A stretch of 64,000 bases of DNA from Hippopus hippopus (taxonomy: Eukaryota; Mollusca; Bivalvia; Cardiida; Cardiidae): positions 3,038,001 through 3,102,000 of the forward strand of contig OX328112.1 of the NCBI GenBank assembly GCA_946811185.2. The letters are read 5' to 3'. The position numbers were made by a program, and so were the translations under genes. The notes beneath the pieces are model-generated. The model did no database searches. It was not told the origin of the DNA and worked only from the letters and a program-made list of their open reading frames with translations. Shown here piece by piece: positions 33,041 through 42,815 of this stretch (positions are counted from its first letter, which is position 1; each line of letters starts with the position of its first letter).

Positions 33041-33217
33041 ACTTGTGGAGCTAAACATTGTTCGTGATACGAGCTGGGAACAGGCAGTGGTCAGGGCTGA
33101 TCTTCATTGACAGAAACAAGATGGTTTTTATATTTCTAAGAGAGATGTTTGGGGAAAGAGAATGTACATTCTAGCCACACAGAAAGAAAATTCAACCCAT
33201 CTCTTCAAAATTGCAAG
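33041..33217 (+). CDS. SBNO: SBNO exon h (SWEQAV... DGFYIS) with in-frame TGA
   Basis: A 177-nt exon between ACTCTTACAG and GTAGAT. It reads LVELNIVRDTSWEQAVVRAD, then LH, TGA (33108-33110), QKQDGFYISKRDVWGKRMYI and on to HLFKIA. SBNO has ...V.RGMSWE.A...... DGFYLS......K..I.. at this place, so the frame is correct on both sides of the stop. A splice that removes it would need an intron of about 30 nt, which is unlikely. It ends in phase 2 and does not join the exon at 34048. Confidence 0.85.
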
Positions 33218-33274
33218 GTAGATTATTGTCTTTGGTCAAGTAGTCAGGGCTTGGAGGTGAACTCTTCAATGCTG

Positions 33275-33440
33275 AGCCCTGGTAACTCAGTTGGTAGCGA
33301 CTCGAGAACAGAAGTCGCTGGTTCAATCACTGGTTGGGCCAATTTCTTTTCGAGGATTGATGATAGTCGTTGCAATAATATTCATTCCTCTCACCAGAAA
33401 CCATTGTTTTGACGATAGTTATGTGGGAAAGCAGCCATAG
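33275..33440 (+). repeat. tRNA-headed SINE (CTGGTAACTCAGTTGGTAGC)
   Basis: A-box-like CTGGTAACTCAGTTGGTAGC and B-box-like GCTGGTTCAATCACTGG, then the GATGATAGTCGTTGC body. It starts about 60 bp after SBNO exon h. Confidence 0.85.
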
Positions 33441-33655
33441 CATAGCAACGCATTACAATATTACTAACCTTAAAGAAGGCATACAAAGCTTCTATTTGTC
33501 TAACTAAAATAGTCAAATGAATCTGGTAATAAAGCACTGGTCATTTTTCTGCATCAATTTAAGAATATCATCAAACATGTCTTTATTCTCTGAAAAGGAA
33601 ATTTCTGGAAGCATATGCAGTTTATGCAAACAGATAGACTTTGATAATAAGTTTT

Positions 33656-34000
33656 TTAAGTTTTCACCACACAATCCTGAGTGTAACAACCCTAAAGAAG
33701 AAGGTTTTTTGAAACATTGAGGGAAAAGGAGAAAATACAGATAACCAGCATTTTCTCCTTTTCCCGCAATATTTTCTATTCCAAGTAAGACAATCATCAT
33801 CATTTGACCTCCACTTTGATTTGTCATCTACAACTGCTTACAATTTGGTCATGCAGATAATAAATCAAATATATCAAATTTATGTAAAACATTTGGCAAA
33901 GGAGAAAATGTTGGATACATGTATTTTCTTCTATTCCCACATTTTCAAAACCCTTCTATTGTAGCGTCATAGGAAGTTGGGACTCTACGTGAAAGGGATG
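33656..34000. repeat. Two hairpin-MITE copies between SBNO and ROCO fragments
   Basis: 33656-33852 (TTAAGTTTTCACCACACAAT start, good hairpin) and 33884-34000 (partial). ROCO exon a starts 48 bp later. Confidence 0.75.
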
Positions 34001-34047
34001 AATGGCTTGTGAATATTGACTGAAATATAACGTTGTTTTTCCTTCAG

Positions 34048-34329
34048 GTACCAGTCAATACCGTAGAACTTCGATATCAACTACATCTTTTAAAGAAGGG
34101 CTTGCCAAACTTCTCTGAAAAAATGTCGGCATGACTTCAAAGCTACGTCACAACCAGAGAAGTCAGGAAAGATGGTATCCTAGCAACAAGGAATACTTCC
34201 AGGCTTCTTCTGCAGTGAAAAAAGAGTAGTGGTCAGGTGGCCATAACTCTGGCTGTGAGAGGAGCAGAGTTGCAAGAGTTATGGTTCCTGATTTTGACTG
34301 TTAGAGCTGATATGCTGGCCTTGTTACAG
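34048..34329 (+). CDS. ROCO exon a (end of COR domain), two in-frame TGA
   Basis: A 282-nt exon (94 codons, phase 0 to 0) between CCTTCAG and GTATGG. The frame reads VPVNTVELRYQLHLLKKGLP and, later, RKDGILATRNTSRLLLQ, TGA, KKSSGQVAITLAVRGAELQE and WFLILTVRADMLALLQ. The pattern x-DGI-L...I.V.G......L...R.....L matches the end of COR domains. TGA occurs at 34132-34134 and 34216-34218; the peptide on both sides of each continues the same frame. It joins EWHFVKVE of the next exon in phase. Confidence 0.65.
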
Positions 34330-34350
34330 GTATGGCTGTGGTAGTATCTC

Positions 34351-34585
34351 CTTTAACTTTTTACCACAAGATAAAGAAAGTTTTAGACTAGTCCAAATTC
34401 AAAGCATTTTCAGATGCCAAAAAATATGTGACTCGAAAATGGAAATTCATTTTTGGAATGGTAAAAAGCATTGTGGGAAAAGGAGAAAATGCTGGTTACC
34501 CAGCATGTTCTCCGTTTCCTAAAATGTTTTGGAAAGGCCTCTTTCTCAGGCTTTTTTAAATCATGATTGTGTTGTAAAGGGTGAA
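34351..34585. repeat. Hairpin MITE in ROCO intron
   Basis: TTAACTTTTTACCACAAG to GTTGTAAAGGGTGAAA, with the hairpin at about 34466-34535. Confidence 0.8.
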
Positions 34586-35011
34586 ATTTTTGCCAGACAA
34601 AAAAGTCTGAAACCTGTGTGAAGTGAAAGCATTTGCAGATGACAAAGGTTGTTTAAATGATCAGTTTTGTCTGCAAAAAGTTCAAAGTACAGTTAAAAGC
34701 AACATGGATAGGTGCTCTGATTGCCTCAATATGGGAAAAAGAATGCTAAAAATGATTTTTAACACCATATGAAAAACAATGATCAGTAGATATACATTGC
34801 AACAATCCGATAGAAAATATTATTGTAGAAAATTCCTTTATTTATTAATTAAATTCTTTAGAATACAGTATTAAAGTCAGTATTGAATGTTTCATCATTT
34901 AAAGTTTCTACTACCTGCACTAAGATTTGCTCCTAAAAGCAATTTCTTGTCAAGAACTGATTTTTTTTTTTCACTCAGGATTGTAGCTGTTTCATATTCC
35001 AGCTTAATATT

Positions 35012-35375
35012 GTTGAGCCGTGCTCTTAAAAGGGGTTTTAATGAATCTGCAGCCTGCACAATCAACACAGGTTGAGCTAGGTCGATAATTTTTCCATTTA
35101 GTAAATTTTCTGCATGTCAAAGGACCAGAGTACCTCATAATAAATCAGTTGGTAGTTAGACAAATGGATTTTTTATGGATCCACAATTATATGACTTGCT
35201 TGATATAATGCATCACAGAAATGCACGAAGCTGGCTGAAATGAAGATATTTGTCTTTGGAAGGATAGAAAACATGTGAAAGTGAGAAAATGCTTGTTCTA
35301 GCATCTTTTTCTTTTCTCACATTGTTTTCAAAAGTCTTCTTTCACAAGATGCTTTGAAGTCAGTATTGTGCGGAG
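35012..35375. repeat. GAGCCATGCTCTG MITE plus hairpin-MITE scrap
   Basis: 35012-35230 begins GAGCCGTGCTCTTAAAAGGG and ends within ATAATGCATCACAGAAATGC; 35235-35375 is an eroded hairpin MITE. Confidence 0.7.
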
Positions 35376-35508
35376 TCTAGAATCTATCTTTTGATAAAGA
35401 GTAAAGGTGATAGATGGATGCATGCATGGATTTACCCATGCTTTCCTGGAGGTTATTTTTTGCCAGATTATGTCTCAGTTTATCATTTACATAATGATAT
35501 GATTTCAG

Positions 35509-35695
35509 GAGTGGCATTTTGTAAAAGTCGAACCCAACATGGTGTGTTCCCACTGTATTTCAAAAGGTTCTGTTGACCCTTACAAGTGGCCTGGGGCCAT
35601 ACTGGACGTGAAATGTCCAAAAGGTATATACAATGTACTATGTCCTAAAGATAAGGAGAATATGCCATCCTGCTTGGCATACCCTATAGATCCAG
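35509..35695 (+). CDS. ROCO exon b (CSHC cysteine motif)
   Basis: An intact 187-nt exon between GATTTCAG and GTGAGT. It reads EWHFVKVEPNMVCSHCISKG, then SVDPYKWPGAILDVKCPKG and VLCPKDKENMPSCLAYPIDP. A C-x-H-C pair followed by DPYKW and further cysteines is typical of the linker after COR in molluscan ROCO/MFHAS1-like proteins and suggests metal binding. It ends in phase 1 and supplies the G that completes the first codon of the death exon. Confidence 0.75.
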
Positions 35696-35748
35696 GTGAG
35701 TGAATAAAGGAGAGTGTTTTCCTTGGAAAATAGGCCAAAATCTGCTAG

Positions 35749-36071
35749 CACAGTCGGTAGCATAAAGGACCTAAGTACAGGGGGGGCAGCTGATTCAAAT
35801 CCCCAACTAGTTCAATTTCTTTCTGTTAAATGATGACATTCATTGTGACAGATTACATTTCCCTCTCACCACTAATCATTGTTTTAATGATGGTTATGAT
35901 GGAAAGCAGCCAGATGTGGCTCAAAAAATTGCTTTGGTTTTAAAGAGTATCAAACATTATTAAAAAAGTTGACAACCCTGGTTACCAGCATTTTCTCCTT
36001 ATCCCACAATGTTTTCTATAGGCTTCTTTCTCAGGGTCGTTAAAAGTCGGGATTGTGTGGTAAAGAGTTAA
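35749..36071. repeat. SINE relic then hairpin-MITE right half
   Basis: 35749-35940 is the CAGTCGGTAGC-headed SINE; 35970-36071 is the right half of a hairpin MITE, ending GTGTGGTAAAGAGTTAA. Confidence 0.75.
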
Positions 36072-36204
36072 CTTGGCATTTACATTGAGAATCAGGCAAC
36101 AACAGCCAAGCTAATGCTTTGCACCCTTTCATGTACGAATTACATCATTTTTTGTCACATGTGATTTGCATACAAATGCTTCCAATTTGAATGACTGTAC
36201 CAGT

Positions 36205-36470
36205 ATATGGCTTGCAATACGCAAAAAGGAGCATTTGGACATTTGCATAAATTGTCGTTTCGGATCAGCCTGTGCATTCCGCACTGGCTTATCCGAGGCG
36301 GCACTTTACGACAACATGAGGTTTTGTCCTTCAGTAGACTTGCCCAAAACAGAAAATTACATGAAAACGGAGTGTCGTCTCGGATTAGCCTGCTCAGACT
36401 GCACAGGCTGGTCTGGGATGACACTTTATGCAAATGTCTGAATATCCCTTTTTGCTTGTTGTAGGCTATA
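36205..36470. repeat. GC-rich MITE
   Basis: ATATGGCTTGCAATACGC to TGTTGTAGGCTATA. Arms slightly diverged. Long open frames across it arise from its GC-rich palindromes and are not genes. Confidence 0.88.
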
Positions 36471-36682
36471 TATAACTTTTATTACTTAGTGAAGAGTTCA
36501 GTTTAATCATAATGAACCTAGTAGGAGGCTGAAACTTTCCTGTTTAAGGTCGTTAGTTAAAGGTGATTTGCATCTATATAATAACTTTTATTACTTAGTG
36601 AAGAGTTCAGTTTAATCATAATGAACCTAGTAAGATACTGAAACTTTCCTGTTTAAGGTCGTTAGTTAAAGGTGATTTGCAT
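36466..36682. repeat. 108-bp tandem duplication before the death-domain exon
   Basis: TAACTTTTATTACTTAGTGA through GGTGATTTGCAT occurs twice in a row. The second copy leads straight into the TTTCAG acceptor at 36687. Confidence 0.9.
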
Positions 36683-36687
36683 TTCAG

Positions 36688-36849
36688 GGTTACTATCTGA
36701 CCTCATTTTGTCCCGAGTGGCTGCCAAACTGGGCGTTGAGTGGCGACAGGTCGGGTATGAGCTCGGATTTGAGCAGCTGGATATATAGAACAGATAGAAA
36801 TGGACAATCCTTGGCATTTGTTCAAAAAGATACACACCATATTGTTAAG
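36688..36849 (+). CDS. ROCO exon c (death domain) with TA insertion
   Basis: A 162-nt exon between TTTCAG and GTAAGG. It reads (G)LLSDLILSRVAAKLGVEWRQ, then VGYELGFEQLDI, a clear death-domain first half (W..LG..LGF...I). At GATATATAG the frame hits TAG (36786-36788). Leaving out one TA restores the expected second half, EQIEMDNPWHLFKKIHTILL. Death domains mediate homotypic assembly in innate immune and apoptotic signalling. The insertion sits in a TATATA run, so slippage is the likely cause. Confidence 0.85.
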
Positions 36850-36916
36850 GTAAGGAGTTCATTTGATGCTGTGGGCAGAACTTTATGACCTTACACAATC
36901 TGCCAGTAGAGTGCTA

Positions 36917-37740
36917 AAACCCTGTGACGCACTATACAGGATTTTTAAAACTGTGGTGAAGAAGCCTTTTGAAAACATTGTACGAAAGGGAAAAAATGCT
37001 GGTAACCAGGATTTTCTCCTTTTCCCACTATTTTTTATACCCTTTAAAGACAATTTCAATCATTTGGAGCACCTTTTATTTGTTGTCTGCAATTACTTTC
37101 AAGTTGGACCGGTCTGTAATTTTGCCATTTGATAAAGAGTTGGAGAGCTAAATTGGCTGCTCATTGGGGCTTTGCGTTGGAATGAGAAAAAAACATTGTG
37201 GAAAAAGGAGAAAATGCTGGTTACCAGCATTTTCTCCTTTTCCCACAATGCTTTCAAAAGCCCTCTTCTTCAGGGTCGTTAAAACTCGGGATTGTGTGGT
37301 AAAGGATTAAATTGCATGTTGTATGGTTGTTGTTGTCGTTTTTTAACACTGAATGGTTAAACTTTGTCATATTTGTATAACCAAAAAATGGTAATGATGT
37401 AATTAAATGAAAGGGAAGAAAAAATAACATAACTGTGAAACAGGTGTTTTATTGTACTACGGCTAGGTAAATGACAATGTCAAGATGGATATAAAGCAGC
37501 ACAGATCATGAAAAAGCTATTTTTGGTCTTTTAATCCTTTACTGCACAATACCGACTTTAACAACCGTGACAAAGAAGCCTTTTGAAAACATTGAGGGTA
37601 ACCAGCATTTTCTCCTTTTCCCACAATGTTTTCTACCCTATCAATGAAAAATTGCATCATTTGAGCCACATTAAAATTTTTGTCTGCAGATGCTTTGAAT
37701 TTTGATAAGGTTTACATTTTGTCGTCTAATAAAGGATTAA
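36917..37740. repeat. Three hairpin MITEs in the last ROCO intron
   Basis: 36917-37143, 37175-37309 (left end missing) and 37530-37740 (left hairpin stem deleted). All keep CAGCATTTTCTCC or CAGGATTTTCTCC. Confidence 0.82.
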
Positions 37741-37899
37741 AAATGCCAAACAGATCTTGAATAAAGTTAAATGATTTTAAGGAATATTACCCAAAGTTAC
37801 ATTTTCCTAGTCTGTAGAGTATCTTTCTGCGGGTATCATTTGAGTGTTGCACATTTTTTATCAGTATTCCATTGCAATTATATCACGGCAACAGGGGTG

Positions 37900-38918
37900 T
37901 ACGAGGGCTGTCCCAAAATGTCGTAGACAACACTATTTTTGATGGAACCCGTCGTCAGATTTCTGTAAAATTTGCATGTTTTATCCGTTATTCATTTGTG
38001 CACATTCCGGTATGAAATAAAAAAATCAAGATCGAAAATAGTACATTTTATACAGTTATTTACACGAATTGGGTGCCTAACCCGGCGCACACCAAAATAT
38101 GACTGGGTTTTATGAGCATGCTACATCTTTACATGTCTGTAATTCCAAACATAGTCATAATTGCGGGAAATCATTCGATATGGATTAACATCATTGTATT
38201 TGACATCATTACACCGAAGGATGATTACGTAATGTTATTTTGAAAAAAAGTTATTGGATAAAACCTAGTGCAGTGGCTAATTCCAACATGCTGAAAATGG
38301 CGACGTCAAAGAAAATGGCTGCGCAGCGGAGTGTTATCGAATATTGTGTACAATTAGATATGACTCTTATGCAAACTGCACGCTACTGAAAAATACAAAT
38401 CTGTGTCAAGATCTCTTGTATTTAAATGGCACAAGAGATTTGTTGATGGATGGACAGAGCAGCAGCGCCCTACAGTCCAGACTTAGCACCCCTAGACTTT
38501 GCTTTGTTCCCCTATTTAAAGTCCCAGTTGCGGGGACAAAGATTCGAAAACTTCAATGAACTGCAACAGGAAACTCCGCGAGTGTTGAGCAGTTTGAAAA
38601 GCAAGTGGTTTGAAGACATATAAAATAAGTGGGTAACATGCCACCGTAAATGCATCGAGCACCACGGAGAGTACTTTGAAAAAGAAAAAAAAAATGTTTT
38701 CTAGGGACGTCATGACATTGACGTTAGTGTGCGCCGGGTATGTATGGGTAGCTTATTTTAATTCGTGATAGATTGAGCAATTCTTAAGGTAGTTAGTTAA
38801 TATTTCACACACATATGCACAAAGCTCTTGTAAAGAATTCCAAAACATGCTGAATCCATTGTGTTAACACTGATTGTGTTATAGCCTTTGTCTACTCTAT
38901 TTTGGGACAGCCCTCGTA
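37900..38918 (+). mobile_element. Mariner (Tc1/mariner) relic with both ends
   Basis: A 1,019-bp element with inverted ends: TACGAGGGCTGTCCCAAAAT at the left and its reverse complement at 38899-38918, bounded by TA. The interior has a decayed start (RSVIEYCVQLDMT near 38320) and a mariner C-terminus: YSPDLAPLDFALFPYLKSQL near 38471, then RFENFNELQ and KWVTCHRKCIEHHGEY. The middle with the first two catalytic Asp is gone, and stops interrupt the rest. It lies in the last intron of the ROCO fragment. Confidence 0.85.
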
Positions 38919-39173
38919 TGTATTCTTATTTATACATTATCAATGATTCCTAAACCAAGGATCTTAGACCAGGGTCCATACACGCCAACAATTCTAAATC
39001 GCAGTCTTGGTTTAAATCAAGATTTAAAAATACCACAGTTTCTGTTTGGCTAAACTAAAAGCTTTAGTAAAGTTGATTTAGCCACATTATTAACGAGTTC
39101 GTTAAATTGTGTGTCATATTTATTGGGATATTTTGCAGACATTGCTTCATCTATTTTTCTTTTTCTTTTCCAG

Positions 39174-39355
39174 GAAAAAAGAGAGCAAACTCTGAACTTA
39201 CCGGAGGTGCTCGTGAAAAGGATACGCGAAAAATCGATTGGCAAAACTGGCTCCCCTCGCAAACCATTGTCACCGTCGAAAACAGCATCCCAGCTTTTAC
39301 ATCCACCAATCAAACTAGGACATATCGTGAAGATATATTAGTGACATCATTGTGA
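39174..39355 (+). CDS. ROCO exon d, C-terminal tail (frame uncertain)
   Basis: After TTTTCCAG two frames stay open. One reads EKREQTLNLPEVLVKRIREK and ends with TAG at 39339-39341; its LPEVLVKRIRE resembles the last death-domain helix. The other reads KKRANSELTGG and ends at TGA 39353-39355. The death frame arrives in phase 2, which would give only a short tail ending at a TGA, so one more indel or a missed exon is implied. No clean poly(A) signal follows closely. Confidence 0.45.
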
Positions 39356-39803
39356 TGCGTGTTACCGGTACTGAGTATTGAAATTTTCAGATTGTTTTTA
39401 TGTTCTTTAAAACTTTTTCATTGTTGTTAACTTATGCATGTGCTATTTTTGTAATATGTTACCATTATAAGTGTTGTTACCAAGTCTGTGATACAATTTT
39501 TGGCTGATGTTACTGAATTATACATCTGATCATGTTCTTTATTCTTTTGTTCCTTTATTGATATGTACCACTACAAACAGTATAACCTTTAGAGTGTGAA
39601 AATGGGTCCCACAAAAAAGTTAAATGCAGCATGAAAGGAAATAAGTTCAAATATAAGTGCAAATATGGGTTGAGGGTCAAATATGGGTTTGGGAATTTGG
39701 ACAGTGCTCTTTCTTTCTTACCCAAAATTAATTTGATGGGCATCTGGCCAAAGCTGCAACTGCAATCTGCTCCAGTGCAAAAGTGATAATATTGTATATT
39801 TGA

Positions 39804-40068
39804 GCCATGCTCTGTGAAATGGGGGCTTAATGCATCTGCGAAAAGTATTGATCCAGGTCAGCCTGCACAGTCCGCACAGACTGACCTGAATCGAAACTTT
39901 GCACTATTGATCAGCATTCTGCATGTGTAAGGACCAGTGTACTTCATGATTCAGTTTTCTTGTTAGAAAAAGATGGATTTAATGGTTTCATAATCATGTG
40001 ATGATTGCTTGGTATCATGGATCACAGAGATGCATTAAGGCCCATTTTGCCAGAGCATGGCTCATTTT
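39804..40068. repeat. GAGCCATGCTCTG MITE, full
   Basis: GAGCCATGCTCTGTGAAATG to TTGCCAGAGCATGGCTCAT, inner stem GGTCAGCCTGCACAGTCCGC and mirror. A good reference copy for the family; intact at its CTTAATGC. Confidence 0.92.
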
Positions 40069-40173
40069 TTAGAGAAGAAAATTTTGAAATAAAATAAGTC
40101 AAAATACTTGTGGAGTGATAGGACAAAACAGCAGCTTTCTTTCCCACCCCCAACCCCAAATTCCCATTATTTA

Positions 40174-40295
40174 TTTGTATTAGAGGTGAGAAGCGAAGAA
40201 TCACTAGAAAAAAAGTTTGCCTCAATCAAGTATCAAACTTGTAACCACAAGGTCATAAGTTAGATATGCTAACCACTAACCTCAAAGGCCAGGCT
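40174..40295 (-). repeat. SINE head, CAGTGGTTAGCG type
   Basis: Minus-strand head (GGTTAGTGGTTAGCATATC read in reverse) with the GAGGCAAAC body piece. Confidence 0.65.
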
Positions 40296-40515
40296 TTTCA
40301 ACCTTGTATAGACACAAATGTTATAATGATGAGAAGACAGCTGGTACCCGTTACTTCAAAGCTTTTACACACACTTCCTTCATCAAAACAAAGTACTTGG
40401 TATCATCGATTTTGAAAATTTGCTTTGGATTTTTCGCAATGTAAGGGACATTAATTTTGACCGGCAATCGAGACAGTCACTGTAATTAATATAATGAACG
40501 AAACAAAAAACGCAC

Positions 40516-40790
40516 AAATCAATGAGGCATGCTCTGTGAAAGGGCTTAATGCATCAGCGAAAATTGTTGACCAAGGTCAGCCAGCGCATTCAGCGCAAGC
40601 TGACCTGGGTCTATACTTTACTGTATTGGTCAGTTTTCTGTATGTCCAAGGACCAGTCTGCCTCAGGTTTAAGTCGGTTGTCAAAAAAAGAAAAAAAAAG
40701 TGGCTATTCTGGATCCAAAATTATGTCTTGTTTGGTATCATGCATCATGGAGATGTATTAAACCCCTTATTGCCAAAACATGGCTTGATT
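40516..40790. repeat. GAGCCATGCTCTG MITE
   Basis: GAGGCATGCTCTGTGAAAG to GCCAAAACATGGCTTG, inner stem GGTCAGCCAGCGCATTCAGC. The ORFs across it are shadows. Confidence 0.82.
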
Positions 40791-40959
40791 GTTATGTTCC
40801 CATAATGTATTTTCCGGTAGAGAGAATCATGACAGAAGGCAAAATTGCTGAAAATGAGCAATTTCAACTTGTCACAATGCTTCAAAACCTGTCAGTGACC
40901 AACTTTATGTGATTCTTTAGCAAATTAAATATGAAAAAAAAAACCCTTATAATCATATT

Positions 40960-41171
40960 TAACCCATAAACTGCTAAGCTCGACTCACTGACCTTTAGCG
41001 GACAGTGTAGTTCAAGATCAAACTACACATAAAATGCAGTCTGATCTTGGATCTACACTACTCGATAAGCAGATATCTTTTCATCAAAAAGTAAGTTTGA
41101 AGCAGCATTATTAGGGTTTGTACAATCACCTTGAAAGTTTAACCTTACTTATTTAGTAGGATAGGAATTAA
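40960..41171. repeat. GACAGTGTAGATC MITE, full
   Basis: TTAACCCATAAACTGCTAAG to TTTAGTAGGATAGGAATTAA, with core CAGTCTGATCTTGGATCTAC. TTAA at both ends. Confidence 0.85.
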
Positions 41172-41293
41172 TATGTATTGGCTGTGTAGATATAATATGT
41201 ATTGGCTGTGTAGATATAATATGTATTGGCTGTGTAGATATAATATGTATTGGCTGTGTAGATATAATATGTATTGGCTGTGTAGATATAATA
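41170..41293. repeat. 24-bp minisatellite, about 5 units
   Basis: The unit ATGTATTGGCTGTGTAGATA plus TAAT is repeated almost perfectly. It sits exactly between the end of the previous MITE and a GC-rich MITE (41297-41559). ORFs on both strands through it are artefacts of the repeat. Confidence 0.95.
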
Positions 41294-41296
41294 ATT

Positions 41297-41559
41297 GGCT
41301 TGCAACACATGAAAAGGGACATTTGGACATCTGTGTAAATTGTCGTCTTGGATCAGCCTGCACAGTCTGCGCAGGCTAATCCGAGACTGCACTTTACAGC
41401 TGCATTAGATTTTATGGTACAGTAGACTTGTGCAAAACAAAAAATTACATAAAAACTGAGTGTCGTTTCGGTTTAGCCTGTGTTGACTGAGCAGGCTGAT
41501 CCAAGATGATACTTTAAACAAATGTCCGAATGCCCCTTTTCGTGTGTTGCAGGCCATAT
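41297..41559. repeat. GC-rich MITE
   Basis: GGCTTGCAACACATGAAAAG to TGTTGCAGGCCATAT, two-armed as at 416-686. Confidence 0.88.
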
Positions 41560-41627
41560 ACAAACGGTTTGTTTGTATACATGGCCAATTTCAATTCATG
41601 GAAGCCCCTGATGTGCAATTTTAGGAT

Positions 41628-41830
41628 AAATCTTTACCAGACAACAAAATTTTATACTTGTCCAAATTGAAAGCGCTTTCATACAAGAAATTAGAAGTGG
41701 CTTAATTTTAATTGATGTGAATTGCTTGTAAAAGGTTACAATAGGTTAGCTTGAGAAAACATTGTGGGATAAGGAGAACATGCTGGTAATCAGCATGTTG
41801 TCCGTATTGCACAATGTTTTCTAACCACAT
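41628..41830. repeat. Hairpin MITE, partial
   Basis: Left arm and hairpin (GAGAACATGCTGGTAATCAG) present; the right arm past GTTTTCTAACC is absent. Confidence 0.75.
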
Positions 41831-42109
41831 TTAAAGTCTCTCTGTTTTGATGTACAACTGTTGTTGCCATTTATTTAGCAAATAAAATGTTACAAGCCAT
41901 TTTATTCCACAGGAAGACTTTAATTTATTGCACAGATTAACATGCAAGCTCAATATTCAAAATACATGAAATACATTTTCTAGCTTGCAACAGAAATAGC
42001 ATGTATACTTTGAACAAAGGATTGGATTAATGGACATGCACTGTTCATGTATCTTGTCCAGAAATGCATCTGTAAAAATGTTTACAATACATTTGACCTA
42101 TACTCTGTG

Positions 42110-42815
42110 AAAAGAGGGTTAAATGCCGTATCTCTCTGATACATTATAACAAGCAAGTTATCACATATACTCTGTGAAAAGAGGGTTTAATGCAGTATCT
42201 CTCTGATACATTATAACAAGCAAGTTATCACATAAAGACTCTTTGAAAAGAGGGTTTAATGCAGTATCTCTCTGATACATTATAACAAGCAAGTTATCAC
42301 ATAAATACTCTGTGAAAAGAGGGTTTAATGCAGTATCTCTCTGATACGTTATAACAAGCAAGTTATCACATACTCTGTGAAAAGAGGGTTTAATGCAGTA
42401 TCTCTCTGATACGTTATAACAAGCAAGTTATCACATAAATACTCTGTGAAAAGAGGGTTTAATGCAGTATCTCTGATACATTATAACAAGAATGTTATCA
42501 CATAAATACTCTTTGAAAAGAGGGTTTAATGCAGTATCTCTCTGATACATTATAACAAGCAAGTTATCACATAAATACTCTGTGAAAAGAGGGTTTAATG
42601 CAGTATCTGATACATTATAACAAGCAAGTTATCACATACTCTGTGAAATGAGGGTTTAATGCAGTATCTCTCTGATACGTTATAACAAGCAAGTTATCAC
42701 ATAAATACTCTGTGAAAAGAGGGTTTAATGCAGTATCTCTCTGATACATTATAACAAGCAAGTTATCACATAAATACTCTGTGAAAAGAGGGTTTAACGC
42801 AGCATCGCCGTGATG
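42110..42815. repeat. About 69-bp tandem array, 10 units
   Basis: The unit ACTCTGTGAAAAGAGGGTTT ... TATAACAAGCAAGTTATC is repeated about ten times with small deletions. It is the left end of the GAGCCATGCTCTG MITE amplified; the remainder of that MITE follows to about 43030. Confidence 0.92.

Larger units (their letters stand above)
13115..33217 (+). pseudogene. SBNO: Strawberry notch (SBNO) helicase-family gene fragment
   Basis: Eight exons (13115, 15854, 21854, 24855, 28349, 29666, 30726, 33041) line up in order with the C-terminal half of SBNO, a nuclear SNF2/DExH-like transcription co-regulator of the Notch and EGFR pathways. Diagnostic pieces are VIGLQTT, LDEIIDQLG, NVAEMTGRRERIVRQ, ISDAAS, KFLNRISGL, QNAKKEGR, SWEQAV and DGFYIS. 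The N-terminal domain with motifs I and II is absent from the window. No exon encodes the motif V/VI block (ISLHAD... QFGRTHRSNQ region). Lesions are a phase clash between 28424 and 29666, TAG at 29809 unless spliced, and TGA at 33108-33110. The nearest reading is a truncated duplicate in decay; misassembly is the alternative. Confidence in the family is high, in pseudogene status moderate. Confidence 0.85.
34048..39355 (+). pseudogene. ROCO-type (COR - Cys cluster - death domain) gene, 3' fragment
   Basis: Four exons (34048, 35509, 36688, 39174) encode what looks like the C-terminal end of a ROCO protein with a death domain, a kind of intracellular signalling protein common in molluscs. In order they give a COR-like segment, a CSHC cysteine motif, a death domain and a basic tail. 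The Roc GTPase and leucine-rich part are not in the window. Lesions are TGA at 34132 and 34216, and an extra TA in the death exon giving TAG at 36786. The final exon does not join the death frame. A mariner relic sits in the last intron. Family assignment is inference from motif order; the death domain call is the firmest part. Confidence 0.7.

Noticed and set aside
33108..34218. Selenocysteine or stop readthrough at the three in-frame TGA codons.
   Set aside because: No SBNO or ROCO selenoproteins are known to me, no SECIS-like element was noticed, and both fragments carry other frame breaks.
36155..36464. Overlapping 85-92 codon ORFs on both strands.
   Set aside because: They are readings of the GC-rich MITE's palindromic arms; the same peptides recur at its other copies (324, 41168, 61919).
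41145..41392. Tyr-rich repetitive ORFs (YLHSQYIL / YIYTANTY).
   Set aside because: Artefact of the 24-bp minisatellite.
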